This document shows, one piece after another, positions 15,960-25,816 of a DNA stretch of 64,000 bases. The stretch covers positions 124,001 through 188,000 of the forward strand of contig CAKRTQ010000003.1 in the NCBI GenBank assembly GCA_934402395.1, given 5' to 3'. Both the position numbers and the translations under genes were made by a program. Origin of the DNA: an uncultured Eubacteriales bacterium. GTDB taxonomy: Bacteria > Bacillota > Clostridia > Oscillospirales > CAG-272. Each line of letters begins with the position of its first letter. The first letter of the stretch is position 1. The notes below the pieces were generated by a model. That model ran no database searches and was not told where the DNA came from. It saw nothing but the letters and a program-made list of their open reading frames with translations.

Positions 15960-17336
15960 TTAATTTAAAGTAAATTCACTAACAGCAGTGGCGTCAAGTT
16001 TTTCTTTTCTTTCCATCGCCGTTTTGTATAATCGATCCTTGGCGTCTTCTTGAATTAGTTCAAATTTAATAACAAAGTTTTCTCCATTTGATGCAATTAT
16101 TTCAAATTCATTGTTCAAAGCCTGCTCATAAAAATACATAGAATCCTTTCCAGGGGCGGTGTATTTTACAATAGAACCGTTTTTTGCAACGTATGTAACT
16201 TTATTTTCGTTTATATTAAACGAGTTATCGGTTGGCATAAGGCCATAAATAACATTACAAAATTCTTGTTGCATGGTGGACATTATTTCACTGCTTTTTT
16301 GCCTTGTAACCTGTGATTCATACTCTATCATCTTATAAACGTCTTTACCGCTAGCAAAAGTAATATAATCATAACCGCCATGTAAAGGGTCAATTCCCAT
16401 ATATGGAACAAGTTCATTGTTAATGTATAAAAATTTTGCAGGGTTTCTAGCTGATTGAATCGCAGCAAGTGGCTTACCATTTTTGTCAGAAATTGTCATT
16501 GTTGAGTTTAAAAAAGTTTGAAGATAACCAGTAATGCCATATATGGCAACGTCTTCAGCTGTGCTAATACCTTTGTCCTTTATTTCTTTTTTTCTAGCAA
16601 AAATTGCATTATAAAGTTCTCGTTCAGTTTTGTAAGGGGAATCAATACTTGTTAAAAAACCAAAACCAGAAGCATCAAAGGTGTCTTTCATTATATCAGA
16701 GAAGTCAATTGTTTGCGCAACTCCTTTTCTATCTGTGTAAGTGAAAAGGTCTGGTGCTGTTTCAATCTCTGCATATTCAATGGTTGGTTTGCCACTATGG
16801 TAGGCTACCACGGCGTTGCCTTTGCCGTCTAGCTTTGCACCATTAAGGGTTACGCGTCCGTCATTTTCAAGGACAAGTTCTTGTTGTTTTCCGGTAACGG
16901 TTATTCCTGTTTTTGCGTCTGTGAAGGTAATATTGGTAACTTTTGTTACGTTGTTTTTGGAAATAATTGTGGAGCCGTTTGCATTTTCAGCATAACTAAC
17001 AATTTTTTCATTTGGGGTACTAACAACGGTTGCAATATCTGTTGGCATTTCAACCTGTTCTTTAATCGTTTCGCCGTTCTCATTTTTGCGCATTGTGTAA
17101 GCTTTTCCGTCTTGCACAATAATCATTTTGCCGTCCTTGGATTTGTAAATTCCAGGTGGTTCGGTCGTACTACTGTTTATTATATTCGGAGCTGTTGTTT
17201 GTGCAGTGGCATCGCTATTGTCATATCCATTGCAACCGGAAAGGACGCACAACGCTGTAAGCAACAAAGCAACTGCCGAGGCAATTATTTTGCTGTTTTT
17301 AAACTTGAATTTGAATTTTTCGTTTTTCACAGTCAC
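15960..17336 (-). CDS. AT-rich lipoprotein of unknown function
   Basis: The product is about 458 residues. It has a signal sequence ending in lipobox LSGC, a Thr/Ser-rich tether, then a beta-rich region with alternating hydrophobic residues (KDGKMIIVQDGKAYTM) and a mainly helical C-terminal part. I place the start at the GTG at 17336 because GGAGG lies 5 bases before it; the ATG at 17346-17348 would put GGAGG inside the coding region. Base use differs sharply from the neighbours: the stretch 16501-16560 has 21 G+C of 60, against 41 of 60 at 15361-15420 in mnmA. This suggests recent acquisition. The family is not recognised. Confidence 0.75.
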   Translation of the reverse strand: MTVKNEKFKFKFKNSKIIASAVALLLTALCVLSGCNGYDNSDATAQTTAPNIINSSTTEPPGIYKSKDGKMIIVQDGKAYTMRKNENGETIKEQVEMPTDIATVVSTPNEKIVSYAENANGSTIISKNNVTKVTNITFTDAKTGITVTGKQQELVLENDGRVTLNGAKLDGKGNAVVAYHSGKPTIEYAEIETAPDLFTYTDRKGVAQTIDFSDIMKDTFDASGFGFLTSIDSPYKTERELYNAIFARKKEIKDKGISTAEDVAIYGITGYLQTFLNSTMTISDKNGKPLAAIQSARNPAKFLYINNELVPYMGIDPLHGGYDYITFASGKDVYKMIEYESQVTRQKSSEIMSTMQQEFCNVIYGLMPTDNSFNINENKVTYVAKNGSIVKYTAPGKDSMYFYEQALNNEFEIIASNGENFVIKFELIQEDAKDRLYKTAMERKEKLDATAVSEFTLN

Positions 17337-17363
17337 ATTATCCTCCATTTGTTAACTGTTTAT

Positions 17364-17392
17364 ATTATATCATAGCGAAAAGATTTTGTCAA
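17364..17392 (-). promoter_or_regulatory. Perfect-consensus sigma-A promoter of the AT-rich lipoprotein gene
   Basis: On the minus strand TTGACA (17387-17392) and TATAAT (17364-17369) are 17 bases apart, both hexamers perfect. It is the closest possible match to the consensus. Confidence 0.8.
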
Positions 17393-17470
17393 TCACTATT
17401 AACGAAAAAAATCAAAAAAACGGATTTATGCCGCAGTGTCCCCATAAAAAAACATTTTCAGCAGAAAGCA

Positions 17471-17504
17471 AACGAACCGCCGCGCCAAAGCGCGGCGGTT
17501 CGTT
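17471..17504 (-). terminator. Terminator of the DUF4430-like lipoprotein gene
   Basis: A perfect 15-bp stem (17471-17485 with 17490-17504) with a 4-base loop lies 41 bases after the stop codon. On the minus strand it is followed by TTGCTTTCTGC, a weak U-rich tail. Confidence 0.7.
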
Positions 17505-17545
17505 GTTTTATATCACGCGGATATTACCGCCAACCAACTCGTAAG

Positions 17546-18034
17546 TTAAGGGGTAACGGTCTTTTCCTCGGTAACGAGTCTGTAAACTATCTTGTCGCCG
17601 GGGTTCACCGTGGTGGTGATGGAGGTTCCCTTTTCGGGCTTGGCTCCGTTTACGGTCCAGTCAAAATATGTGTTTTTGAATGTCGCGGACTCGGCACTGC
17701 TGGATACGGTAGTGCTCTTCTCGGCTTTTGTTTCACCTTCAAATGTGATAGATGTGACGGAGCCGTCCTGAATGGCCTTATATGTGCCCTTTCTTTCGTT
17801 GATGAGAGCGATAAGAGCATCATTGACAGAGCAGCCGGCATTTACTTTAAGCTCGGATGCCTTAAGGAAGATAGTATCGGAGCCGTCGCTGTCGGTGTAG
17901 TACACCTCAACGGATACAACGATCTGATCCTTTTTATCGGAGGTGTCACCGTTATCGCATGAAATAAACATTGCGGAAAGTCCGGCAAGCACAAGCATTG
18001 CCATAACAAGTGAGATGATTCTTTTTGCTTTCAT
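17546..18034 (-). CDS. DUF4430-like (transcobalamin-C-like) lipoprotein
   Basis: The product is about 162 residues. It has a signal peptide with lipobox FISC, a short polar tether, then one small domain of about 110 residues resembling DUF4430 (VNAGCSVNDALIALIN, a TYFDWTVNGAKPEKG segment and PGDKIVYRLVTEE). Such domains occur in surface proteins and cobalamin-binding proteins; no ligand can be assigned here. I chose the ATG at 18034; one at 18046 is possible. The promoter's -10 box covers longer in-frame starts and rules them out. Confidence 0.7.
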   Translation of the reverse strand: MKAKRIISLVMAMLVLAGLSAMFISCDNGDTSDKKDQIVVSVEVYYTDSDGSDTIFLKASELKVNAGCSVNDALIALINERKGTYKAIQDGSVTSITFEGETKAEKSTTVSSSAESATFKNTYFDWTVNGAKPEKGTSITTTVNPGDKIVYRLVTEEKTVTP

Positions 18035-18085
18035 TTTAAATACCATGCCTTTCTTGAGTTGAACGCTCAACTCGGTTCGATAGAA

Positions 18086-18114
18086 ATTATACAATGTCCG
18101 TGCCGTTTTGTCAA
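18086..18114 (-). promoter_or_regulatory. Perfect-consensus sigma-A promoter of the DUF4430-like gene
   Basis: On the minus strand TTGACA (18109-18114) and TATAAT (18086-18091) are separated by 17 bases. Confidence 0.8.
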
Positions 18115-18151
18115 TAGGATTAGTGCATATTTTACCTTTTTAACACAATGT

Positions 18152-20791
18152 TCATCTCAGCATTCTGAGCAAACGTCCGGAAAGGTCAAAGAGATCGATC
18201 CCCTCTCCCCATCCGCCCGGCAGCCATGCCACAAAGGTCTCGGGGGTCGTATCATCTGTGGTCTCCTCGGGAACAATACCCGAGCCGGGGAAATGAACAT
18301 CGTCTATTATCCACGCGTCTCCGTCGGCGTGCTCGGTGCAAGCGTGGTTATACGGCAAACCGCTGCCGGAATGCTTTCCGAAGTATCTGCCGTTGCCGGA
18401 AAGGTACTGATAATACGGATAGTACTTGTTTGAATACGGCGTGATGCCGCCGGTCGCCTTTACACAGGTATACTGCGTATCGTTTACATAGACCTCGATC
18501 GGGAAATTGCGGTTAACAAGCACGAGCGGTCTCTGCACCAGATTTTCAACCGGGCACTTGTCGCACGCAACGCCGCCTGTAACTTCGTCAAATATGACCC
18601 AGATATGACGGTCGCACGATGTTGTCGGCTGTGTGCCGCGAAGAAAATATCCGGTCTCGGCGCAATTCCCTCTCGGGTCCGCGGCGCACGCATCGGTCAT
18701 GAGCTTGCCGGAATACTTGCAGTAGGTGCATTTGACGACATCATCAGAAACCGTGAAGGTCTTCAGCTTTTCACTGCCGCTGTCAACGGCATCGAATATC
18801 GGCTGATGGATCTCCGTCATCATGGTGTTCCACACGATACCGGATGGGTTATCGCCCGGGATCGCTTTGGGGTATTCGTATCCGTACCACACGCCGCAGA
18901 TATAATAGGGCGAGTAGCCGATGAACCATCTGTCGTAGTTATCACCCGCAGAACCGGTCTTGGCGGCAAGTTCTATCTTTGAATCGAGCTTGATATATCC
19001 GCTGTGCGCCACAACGTTCTGCATGAGCTTTGTCATTATCGACGATGTCGCCTCGCTGAGTGCAACGGTTCCCTTATAGTCATTCTGCAAGATGGTGTTA
19101 CCGGCACTGTCAAGCACCTTGAGATACGAATGAGATTCATTATAAACGCCGTGATTGGCAAAGATCGAATACGCCGCCGTCATCTCACGTACGGTAAGAC
19201 CGTAGTTGAGCTGTCCGAGCGCAAGAGCGGCATAGCCTTTGTCTGTAAGCGTTCTGCCGCTTTCGAGAGTCCGCGACTCAATAAGATTGTCAAGCTGAAG
19301 CGTATCGTGACAAAAACGGAACGAATAGTCAAGCCCGAGAAGGTCAAGGACCTTCAGCGACACAGTGTTGAGTGAGTTTTCGACCGAGTACTTGATATTG
19401 GTAAGTCCGCGGTAATAGTAGTCGAAGTTTTTCGGCCATGCAGTATCGTTTGTAAAGGTAAACGGGGTATCGTCAAACACGGAAGCGTAGGTTATGAGTC
19501 CGCGCTCTATTGCGGGAGCATAAACCGCCAGAGGCTTTATCGACGAACCGGGCGAACGCTTTGTATACGTTGCGTAGCTCTGAATACGGTTGCCGGTTTT
19601 TTCGCCGCGCGCTCCGACGACGCCGAGGATATCGCCCGTGTCGGGATCGATAACGATTGCGGACGACTGAGCGGGTATGCCCGACTTGTTCTCGGGGAAG
19701 TTGGAATCGTCGATATAGGTCTTTTCAAGAATGCTCTGAATACGGTCATCGACCAGCAGATATATCTGCCAACCGCTGTTGTACACTTTGAGCGCCGCCA
19801 TCTCGCGCGACACCTTGTACTGCTCGGCATAGTCGCTGATTATATCCTCGATAGCCATGTCTGTATACCATGAGTTCACATTTATCTCGCGGGTGTCGTC
19901 ATGGATATTCAGGACAAGCTCCTTATCGTATGCCTCGTCATATTCGCGCTTGTTGATAGCGCCCTGTTCAAGCATCAAGTCAAGCACGGTATTTCGCCTC
20001 TCGCGGTTATCGTCGGGATGCGTTATCGGGTTGTACTTTGCTGGGTTTTTGGTGATCGATGCTATTGCCGCGCACTCAATAAGCGTAAGCTCGCTCACGT
20101 CCTTATCGAAGTATTTGTTCGCAGCCGCCTGAACGCCGTAACAGCCCGAGCCGAGGTTTATTATATTGAGATACAGCTCGAGTATCTCTTCTTTCTCCAT
20201 CTTTTTCTCAAGGTCGAGAGCCCATAGAATCTCCTGTATCTTACGCTGGATCTTATACGAATCATCGCCGCTTACGTTTTTTATCAGCTGCTGTGTCAGC
20301 GTAGATCCGCCGTAGCTCGAACTGTCAAATCCCAGGAAGAAGTTGGCGCCAGCCTTGATGGTACGCAGCCAGTCAACACCGTCATGTGTACGGAAACGCT
20401 TGTCCTCGACCGCGATAAACGCATTCTGAAGGTTCATCGGTATTTTGTCATACTCTATAAAAATGCTGTTTTTCGGACCGTAAAGACGCTCGTTTTCAAG
20501 CTCTACCGCCTCGCCGACGCGGTTTGAACGGTCGGTGAAATTATAGCGGTAAACACGCGTGGTCGTTGAGGTATTGAAGTCAAGCTTGTACTGAGAAACA
20601 TCGACCTCAGTCTGCACGTAGTTCTTTATATAAATGGTAAACGCGCACGCCACGATGATCCCCGTGAGCGCGCAGATGAGCAGGAATGTCACCAGCACAT
20701 TTATAAAACCGCGGAAAAACAGCCCCGCGCCGTGTATGAAGATTTTTCCTGCTTTTTTCAGTTCATCACGCCAGTTTATATCTTTTTGCAT
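18152..20791 (-). CDS. Class A penicillin-binding protein (transglycosylase/transpeptidase)
   Basis: This enzyme makes and cross-links peptidoglycan. The product is 879 residues from the ATG at 20791 (RBS GAAGGG). A cytoplasmic segment and one membrane helix are followed by the glycosyltransferase domain (AVEDKRFRTHDGVD, GGSTLTQQLIKN, KIQEILWALDLEKKMEKEEILELYLN). The transpeptidase domain follows, with its SxxK serine in SPGSSIKPL, the SVENSLN motif and KTGSAGDNYDRW. The C-terminal 180 residues are unusual, with about ten cysteines (CTYC, DACAADPRGNC, CDKC), suggesting disulfides or metal binding. It is divergent from the BofC-like gene. Confidence 0.92.
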   Translation of the reverse strand: MQKDINWRDELKKAGKIFIHGAGLFFRGFINVLVTFLLICALTGIIVACAFTIYIKNYVQTEVDVSQYKLDFNTSTTTRVYRYNFTDRSNRVGEAVELENERLYGPKNSIFIEYDKIPMNLQNAFIAVEDKRFRTHDGVDWLRTIKAGANFFLGFDSSSYGGSTLTQQLIKNVSGDDSYKIQRKIQEILWALDLEKKMEKEEILELYLNIINLGSGCYGVQAAANKYFDKDVSELTLIECAAIASITKNPAKYNPITHPDDNRERRNTVLDLMLEQGAINKREYDEAYDKELVLNIHDDTREINVNSWYTDMAIEDIISDYAEQYKVSREMAALKVYNSGWQIYLLVDDRIQSILEKTYIDDSNFPENKSGIPAQSSAIVIDPDTGDILGVVGARGEKTGNRIQSYATYTKRSPGSSIKPLAVYAPAIERGLITYASVFDDTPFTFTNDTAWPKNFDYYYRGLTNIKYSVENSLNTVSLKVLDLLGLDYSFRFCHDTLQLDNLIESRTLESGRTLTDKGYAALALGQLNYGLTVREMTAAYSIFANHGVYNESHSYLKVLDSAGNTILQNDYKGTVALSEATSSIMTKLMQNVVAHSGYIKLDSKIELAAKTGSAGDNYDRWFIGYSPYYICGVWYGYEYPKAIPGDNPSGIVWNTMMTEIHQPIFDAVDSGSEKLKTFTVSDDVVKCTYCKYSGKLMTDACAADPRGNCAETGYFLRGTQPTTSCDRHIWVIFDEVTGGVACDKCPVENLVQRPLVLVNRNFPIEVYVNDTQYTCVKATGGITPYSNKYYPYYQYLSGNGRYFGKHSGSGLPYNHACTEHADGDAWIIDDVHFPGSGIVPEETTDDTTPETFVAWLPGGWGEGIDLFDLSGRLLRMLR

Positions 20792-20932
20792 CGAATACCC
20801 TTCATTTTTTTGTATACGTTCTTTTTGCGTCCGCAAGGGACGAAATGTACTTCAGTATATTTTACCACCGTTATTTGAATATAATGTGAATTGCGGACAA
20901 TAATAATGAAAAACAAAAGGAGCCATAAGATA

Positions 20933-21334
20933 ATGAAGAAAAAATTGCTGACAGCCGTTTCCGCCGCAGCCGCGCTGTCACTCGCTCTGTCAATTGCAGC
21001 GGTCATAATTTGCTCCAACGCCTTTTCATCGGCATCGCGCGGCGATGCAGCCGCAAGTCTTCAGCCTGAAGCCCCAGGTACCGAAAAAGCTCCCGCAGCA
21101 ACAGATACCGCCACCGATCCGGCTGAAAGCGCGGGATCATACGGTGATGACGCTTATCTGCTGATCTGCAGCAACGGGATCCTACGCGCGCTTGACGGCA
21201 AAGGGACCGAACTTCTTTCAACGAAGATCGACATCGAGCTTCTTTCAGACAGCGAACGCGAGCGTCTTGAGCACGGTATCATCATTGCCGGCAGGTCTGC
21301 CCTGCGCGATGCGATCGACGACCTGACCCGCTGA
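20933..21334 (+). CDS. BofC C-terminal-domain-like protein
   Basis: This is a 133-residue protein with an N-terminal membrane helix or signal anchor and an Ala/Thr/Pro-rich linker. Its C-terminal domain (DDAYLLICSNGILRALDG...SERERLEHGIIIAGRSALRDAIDDL) matches the pattern of the BofC C-terminal domain. In Bacillus, BofC restrains SpoIVB signalling across the forespore membrane, but small proteins with only this domain are common in Clostridia and their role is not settled. The ATG at 20933 is favoured by AAAAGGAG ten bases upstream. Its stop is one base from the dnaE stop. Confidence 0.6.
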   Translation: MKKKLLTAVSAAAALSLALSIAAVIICSNAFSSASRGDAAASLQPEAPGTEKAPAATDTATDPAESAGSYGDDAYLLICSNGILRALDGKGTELLSTKIDIELLSDSERERLEHGIIIAGRSALRDAIDDLTR

Positions 21335-21335
21335 T

Positions 21336-24300
21336 TCAGCGAAGCACGATACTCTCTTCGCCGGCGACATCGCACAGCTCGCGGACAAGGCAGCCGGATA
21401 CATCCGCGCCCGTTGAAGAATTTTCGTATTTCTTCTCGTCGGCATAATAGAAAACGGTTTTGAGATCACCGTCAAATATTCCGACCAGATTTGCACATTT
21501 TCTGTATATCAGGCTGTCGCGCGACGGCACCCTGATATACAGAACCTCCGCCCGCTTGCGGACATCCGGCTTTTTTGCCGGCACTTTTTTTGTTTCTGCA
21601 GCGGATAATGCCGCAGCTTCGCTTGGTTCGATTGGACGGTATCTTTCATCCGGCACGAGCGGAGCAATAAAATTCAACAATATTCTGACCTCATTACCAT
21701 CACGCCCGTCTCTCAGCGAAAGCGTTCCCTTTACATAAACGGCTTCGCCCTCACGTATCAGCCCACTGTATTTGTCATAGCTTTTTGCAAAAGCGATAAC
21801 TTCAATGCTTCCGAAGCTGTCGTCAAGGCGGAAAAACGCCATGACATCTCCGCTGCGCGTTGTCTTGCGCGTGACAGATGAGATCATTCCGGCTGCAGTC
21901 ACAGGCTGCTTGTCCGAAAAGCGAGGCGGTGCGGCAGATTCGTCATCATCCCCCGTCTGCGCCAGTTCGCCGAGAGGGACCGGGCTCAACGCGGCAATGT
22001 TTTTTGAATAACCGTCAAGAACATGACCGGAAAAGCACATTCCGGCACTTTCTTTTTCATATTCGAGCAGCTGGCGCAGAGGGTACTCGGGTATGTCGGG
22101 ATAAATGCAAAGTCTGTTGCTGTCACCTTCACCGGCTCCCGCCAGCGAAAACATATCAAGCTGTCCTTCAAGATTTTTTCTTCCGCGGTCGGCAAGTGCC
22201 GCCAATGCGGGAGTCAACGCTTCGACCATGCGCGAGCGAAAGATGCCGAACGAATCAAATGCTCCCGCTTTTATCATGGTCTCGATCATGCGTCTGTTCA
22301 GCTCACCGCCGCTCATGCGCGTCAAAAAATCGTCCGGATCGCGGAAGGCACCGTTTTTTTCACGCTCGCGTACAAGAGAATCCACAAACTGCCTGCCGAC
22401 ATTCTTGACGCCGAGAAGACCGAAGGTTATATTCTTTCCGCTGACGTGAAATTCCGCATATCCGGCATTTACATCGGGGGGCAACACACGGATGCCGAGC
22501 TTTCCCGCCTCGGCTATATACTGCGCGGTCTTTGCCTGATCGCCCAGAACAGAGCTGAGCAACGCGCAGAGATATTCGCGGGGATAATGCGCCTTGAGAT
22601 ATGCCGTGCGGAATGAGATCACCGCATATGCTGCCGCATGGCTTTTGTTGAATGCATATCCCGCAAAGCTTGCCATATCGTCAAACAAAGCTTCGGCACC
22701 TTCCGGAGTCATGCCGCGTTCGACCGCTCCGCGCGTGAATTCATCTCTTTCGGCTTCAAGAGCCGATGCTTTCTTTTTCGACATTGCGCGCCGAACAACA
22801 TCCGCGCGTCCGAGCGTGTAGCCCGCCATTATGCGGAATATGCTCATGACCTGTTCCTGATACACTATGCATCCGTATGTCTCCGCAAGCACCGGGCGCA
22901 GCAGCTCGGAAGGATACACGACCGAAGACGGGTCATTCTTCCCCGCAATATATTTCGGTATCGAATCCATCGGTCCCGGCCGGAAAAGCGCTATCGCCGC
23001 CAGTATATCGTCGATCGTCTGCGGCTCGAGACCGGTAAGCATTGCGCGCATTCCCGGCGATTCGAGCTGAAATACTCCGAGAGTCTGCCCGCGCGATATA
23101 AGCGCATATGTCGCGCGGTCGGTCATATCGACCGATTCAAGATCGAAGCCGGGCTCGCGCTCCTTTATCTGGCGCACCGCACAATCGATAATGGTGAGAT
23201 ACCGCAGCGCGAGAAAGTCAAACTTCAGAAGTCCGAGAGATGCTACGGTATCCATGTCATACTGAGTTATGACCGCGCCGTTGCTGACAGAAAGCGGAAC
23301 GCTGTCGGTAACCGGGTCCTCGGTTATGACAACGCCGGCTGCGTGGATCGACACGTTGCGCGGCATTCCTTCAAGCGCGCGCGCTGTATCGATGAGCTCG
23401 CGCATTTTCGATGAGGAATCGTATTTTTCCCTCAATTCCTCATTTTCAAGCGCGGCGTCAAGCGTCACGCCGATTTCGCGCGGAACAAGCTTGGCTACCT
23501 CGTCGACATCCTGATAAGGAAGCCCCATGACACGTCCGACGTCCCGTATGACTGCCCGCGCAGCCATTGTTCCGAATGTGATTATCTGCGACACGCGGTC
23601 GTCTCCATAGCGTTCCTTTACGTATTTCAGCACCTCGTCCCTGCGTTCGTAGCAAAAATCGATATCGATATCCGGCATACTTACGCGTTCGGGGTTGAGA
23701 AAGCGTTCAAACAGCAACCCGAAGCGAAGCGGGTCGATCCCTGTGATCCCTGTAAGATATGCGGTAAGGCTTCCGGCTCCCGATCCGCGTCCGGGTCCTA
23801 CCGGGATACCGTTCTTTTTGGCATACCCGACATAATCCGCCACGATCAGAAAATAGTCGGAATACCCCATGCTTTTTATCACGGACAGCTCATAATCAAG
23901 CCGTTCGCGATATTCGGATATCTCATGACCCGCGCACGGGATCTTTCCCGATGCCGCGAGACCCTCAAGCCCCAGATAAGCTGTTTCCCGCAGTTTTTCA
24001 TCGGCTTTTTGCCTGTTTCCGCGATAAAACGATGGCAGAAGTATTCTGCCGAAGGTAAATTCAAAATTGCAACGCTCGGCGATACGCTCGGTGTTTTCGA
24101 CGGCGCCGTCATACGATCCGAACAGCGCACGCATTTCATCGGTGGATTTATAATAAAATTCATCGGTCTCAAATCCAACACGCTTGCCGTCAGCCATGGT
24201 CGAACCCGTCTGGATACACATGAGCACCGACTGGACGGATGCATCGCTTCGCTTTATATAGTGAACATCGTTTGTCGCAACCATTCCTATGCCGCACTCT

Positions 24301-24884
24301 CCGGCAATACGTGCAAGAGAGGGCAATATCTGACGCTGTTCGGCGATGCCGTGGTTCTGAAGCTCGATGAAGAAATTGTCCCTGCCGAATATTTTGGCAT
24401 ATTTTTCAGCCGCCCTGCGCGCACCCTCAACATCACCGCCGACAAGCCGAGAGGGTATTTCGCCCGCAAGACATGCGGAAAGTGCTATAAGCCCTTCGTG
24501 ATATCTCATCAGCAGTTCATCGTCAACACGCGGGCGCGAATAAAAACCTTCGGTAAATCCGAGGGAAACGAGTTTGATAAGATTTTTATATCCCGTTTCA
24601 TTCTCGCAGAGAAGAACGAGATGATGAGCGGCGTTTTCGCGTCCGGGGAGCTTTTCAAATCTTGAACGCGGGGCAACATATACCTCACAGCCTATTATCG
24701 GCTTCACTCCCGCATCGCGGCAGGCACGGAAAAAAGCCACGGCGCCGTACATCGCACCATGGTCGGTAAGCGCAACAGCGGTATGCCCCGCCGCCGCCGC
24801 CGCCTTGGGTATATCCGTTATTCTGCACGCCCCGTCAAGCAGACTGTACTCGCTGTGCAGATGCAAATGAACAAAGCCGGACAC
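21336..24884 (-). CDS. dnaE: DNA polymerase III alpha subunit (DnaE)
   Basis: This is a replicative polymerase of the DnaE type, about 1182 residues. The N-terminal PHP domain begins FVHLHLHSEYSLLDG. The catalytic aspartates are in MPDIDIDF near residue 405, with GPGRGSGAGSLTAYL upstream. Helix-hairpin-helix and OB-fold regions follow (TAAGMISSVTRKTTRSGD). The start is a GTG: 24884 gives SD spacing of about 8 and matches relatives beginning SFVHLH, while 24893 is the alternative. It follows whiA and murB, a common Clostridial order. Confidence 0.95.
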   Translation of the reverse strand: MSGFVHLHLHSEYSLLDGACRITDIPKAAAAAGHTAVALTDHGAMYGAVAFFRACRDAGVKPIIGCEVYVAPRSRFEKLPGRENAAHHLVLLCENETGYKNLIKLVSLGFTEGFYSRPRVDDELLMRYHEGLIALSACLAGEIPSRLVGGDVEGARRAAEKYAKIFGRDNFFIELQNHGIAEQRQILPSLARIAGECGIGMVATNDVHYIKRSDASVQSVLMCIQTGSTMADGKRVGFETDEFYYKSTDEMRALFGSYDGAVENTERIAERCNFEFTFGRILLPSFYRGNRQKADEKLRETAYLGLEGLAASGKIPCAGHEISEYRERLDYELSVIKSMGYSDYFLIVADYVGYAKKNGIPVGPGRGSGAGSLTAYLTGITGIDPLRFGLLFERFLNPERVSMPDIDIDFCYERRDEVLKYVKERYGDDRVSQIITFGTMAARAVIRDVGRVMGLPYQDVDEVAKLVPREIGVTLDAALENEELREKYDSSSKMRELIDTARALEGMPRNVSIHAAGVVITEDPVTDSVPLSVSNGAVITQYDMDTVASLGLLKFDFLALRYLTIIDCAVRQIKEREPGFDLESVDMTDRATYALISRGQTLGVFQLESPGMRAMLTGLEPQTIDDILAAIALFRPGPMDSIPKYIAGKNDPSSVVYPSELLRPVLAETYGCIVYQEQVMSIFRIMAGYTLGRADVVRRAMSKKKASALEAERDEFTRGAVERGMTPEGAEALFDDMASFAGYAFNKSHAAAYAVISFRTAYLKAHYPREYLCALLSSVLGDQAKTAQYIAEAGKLGIRVLPPDVNAGYAEFHVSGKNITFGLLGVKNVGRQFVDSLVREREKNGAFRDPDDFLTRMSGGELNRRMIETMIKAGAFDSFGIFRSRMVEALTPALAALADRGRKNLEGQLDMFSLAGAGEGDSNRLCIYPDIPEYPLRQLLEYEKESAGMCFSGHVLDGYSKNIAALSPVPLGELAQTGDDDESAAPPRFSDKQPVTAAGMISSVTRKTTRSGDVMAFFRLDDSFGSIEVIAFAKSYDKYSGLIREGEAVYVKGTLSLRDGRDGNEVRILLNFIAPLVPDERYRPIEPSEAAALSAAETKKVPAKKPDVRKRAEVLYIRVPSRDSLIYRKCANLVGIFDGDLKTVFYYADEKKYENSSTGADVSGCLVRELCDVAGEESIVLR

Positions 24885-24922
24885 TGTATTCACCGCCCTT
24901 TCAACAACATTTTTTAATTATT

Positions 24923-25816
24923 TTATTTTTTCAGCTTATCCGCCGCATCGCATATCCGACGCAGGCGGTGGTTCGCACCCGATTTCGAGATCTTGGATGA
25001 GTGCATCTTCGCAAGCTCCGATATGGAACATTCCGGCTCTCTTTCGCGCAGCACAGCCGTCTCACGCAGATCGTCCGGCAGTGCGTCAAAATTTCCCGTA
25101 TCACGCAAAAGCTTTATTGCTTCCAGATGCATCTTTGATGCCCCGACCGAACGCCCGATGTTGCGGTACTCGCAGTTGGACGCACGGTTGATATTCCCTC
25201 TGAATTCCCGCAAAAGATCGCCCTGTATCATTTCCATAGCTGCGCCGGGCGCTCCCGCAGCCGAAAGTATATCCTGCACGGCTGCACTTTTCCGGAATAT
25301 AAGCGAGCTGCTCTCCGACCGCTGCGACAGTCCGGGTCTGCTCCATGTCCCTCCGAAAAAGTCGATCAGCCTGCCCACGCGCGACGGATCCGAGATTGCT
25401 ATCTCCATGCGGGCTTCCTTTGCCGGATCGGAAAATCTCGCCGAAGAAAGTATCACTCCCGCCGCAAACGCTCCGCGGCATGATGGGCACTTGAACTCGG
25501 GAATATCTCCACCCGTGCATTGCTGATCCGACAGCCCGGACAGAAATCCCGCCAGCCGTTTTGATTCGAATTCAAATATCCTGATACGCCTGCCGTAGCA
25601 ATTTTCCTCGCGTATCTCGGGTTCCCTGCCGTACTGCTCAAGTAGGAGTTTTGCCGCAACATCCGCAATTTCTCCGTCTCTCAGCCGGCACATGACCATG
25701 CCCTCAATGCCGCTTTCGGCATTCACGAGAATGCCGTGAAGATAGCTGCGACGGCAGCATGCCCGCTGCGGTACAGCCGCAAGAAGCTCGGCTCTGACAC
25801 TGTCTCCAAAGCTCAT
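24923..25816 (-). CDS. whiA: DNA-binding protein WhiA
   Basis: WhiA is a nucleoid-associated regulator conserved in Gram-positive bacteria, linked to cell division and, in Streptomyces, sporulation. The 297-residue product has an N-terminal homing-endonuclease-like fold without nuclease residues (CRGAFAAGVILSSARFSDP) and a C-terminal helix-turn-helix (ISELAKMHSSKISKSGANHRLRRI). Its ATG overlaps the murB stop by 4 bases. The rapZ and yvcK genes usually found beside whiA are absent here. Confidence 0.92.
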   Translation of the reverse strand: MSFGDSVRAELLAAVPQRACCRRSYLHGILVNAESGIEGMVMCRLRDGEIADVAAKLLLEQYGREPEIREENCYGRRIRIFEFESKRLAGFLSGLSDQQCTGGDIPEFKCPSCRGAFAAGVILSSARFSDPAKEARMEIAISDPSRVGRLIDFFGGTWSRPGLSQRSESSSLIFRKSAAVQDILSAAGAPGAAMEMIQGDLLREFRGNINRASNCEYRNIGRSVGASKMHLEAIKLLRDTGNFDALPDDLRETAVLREREPECSISELAKMHSSKISKSGANHRLRRICDAADKLKK

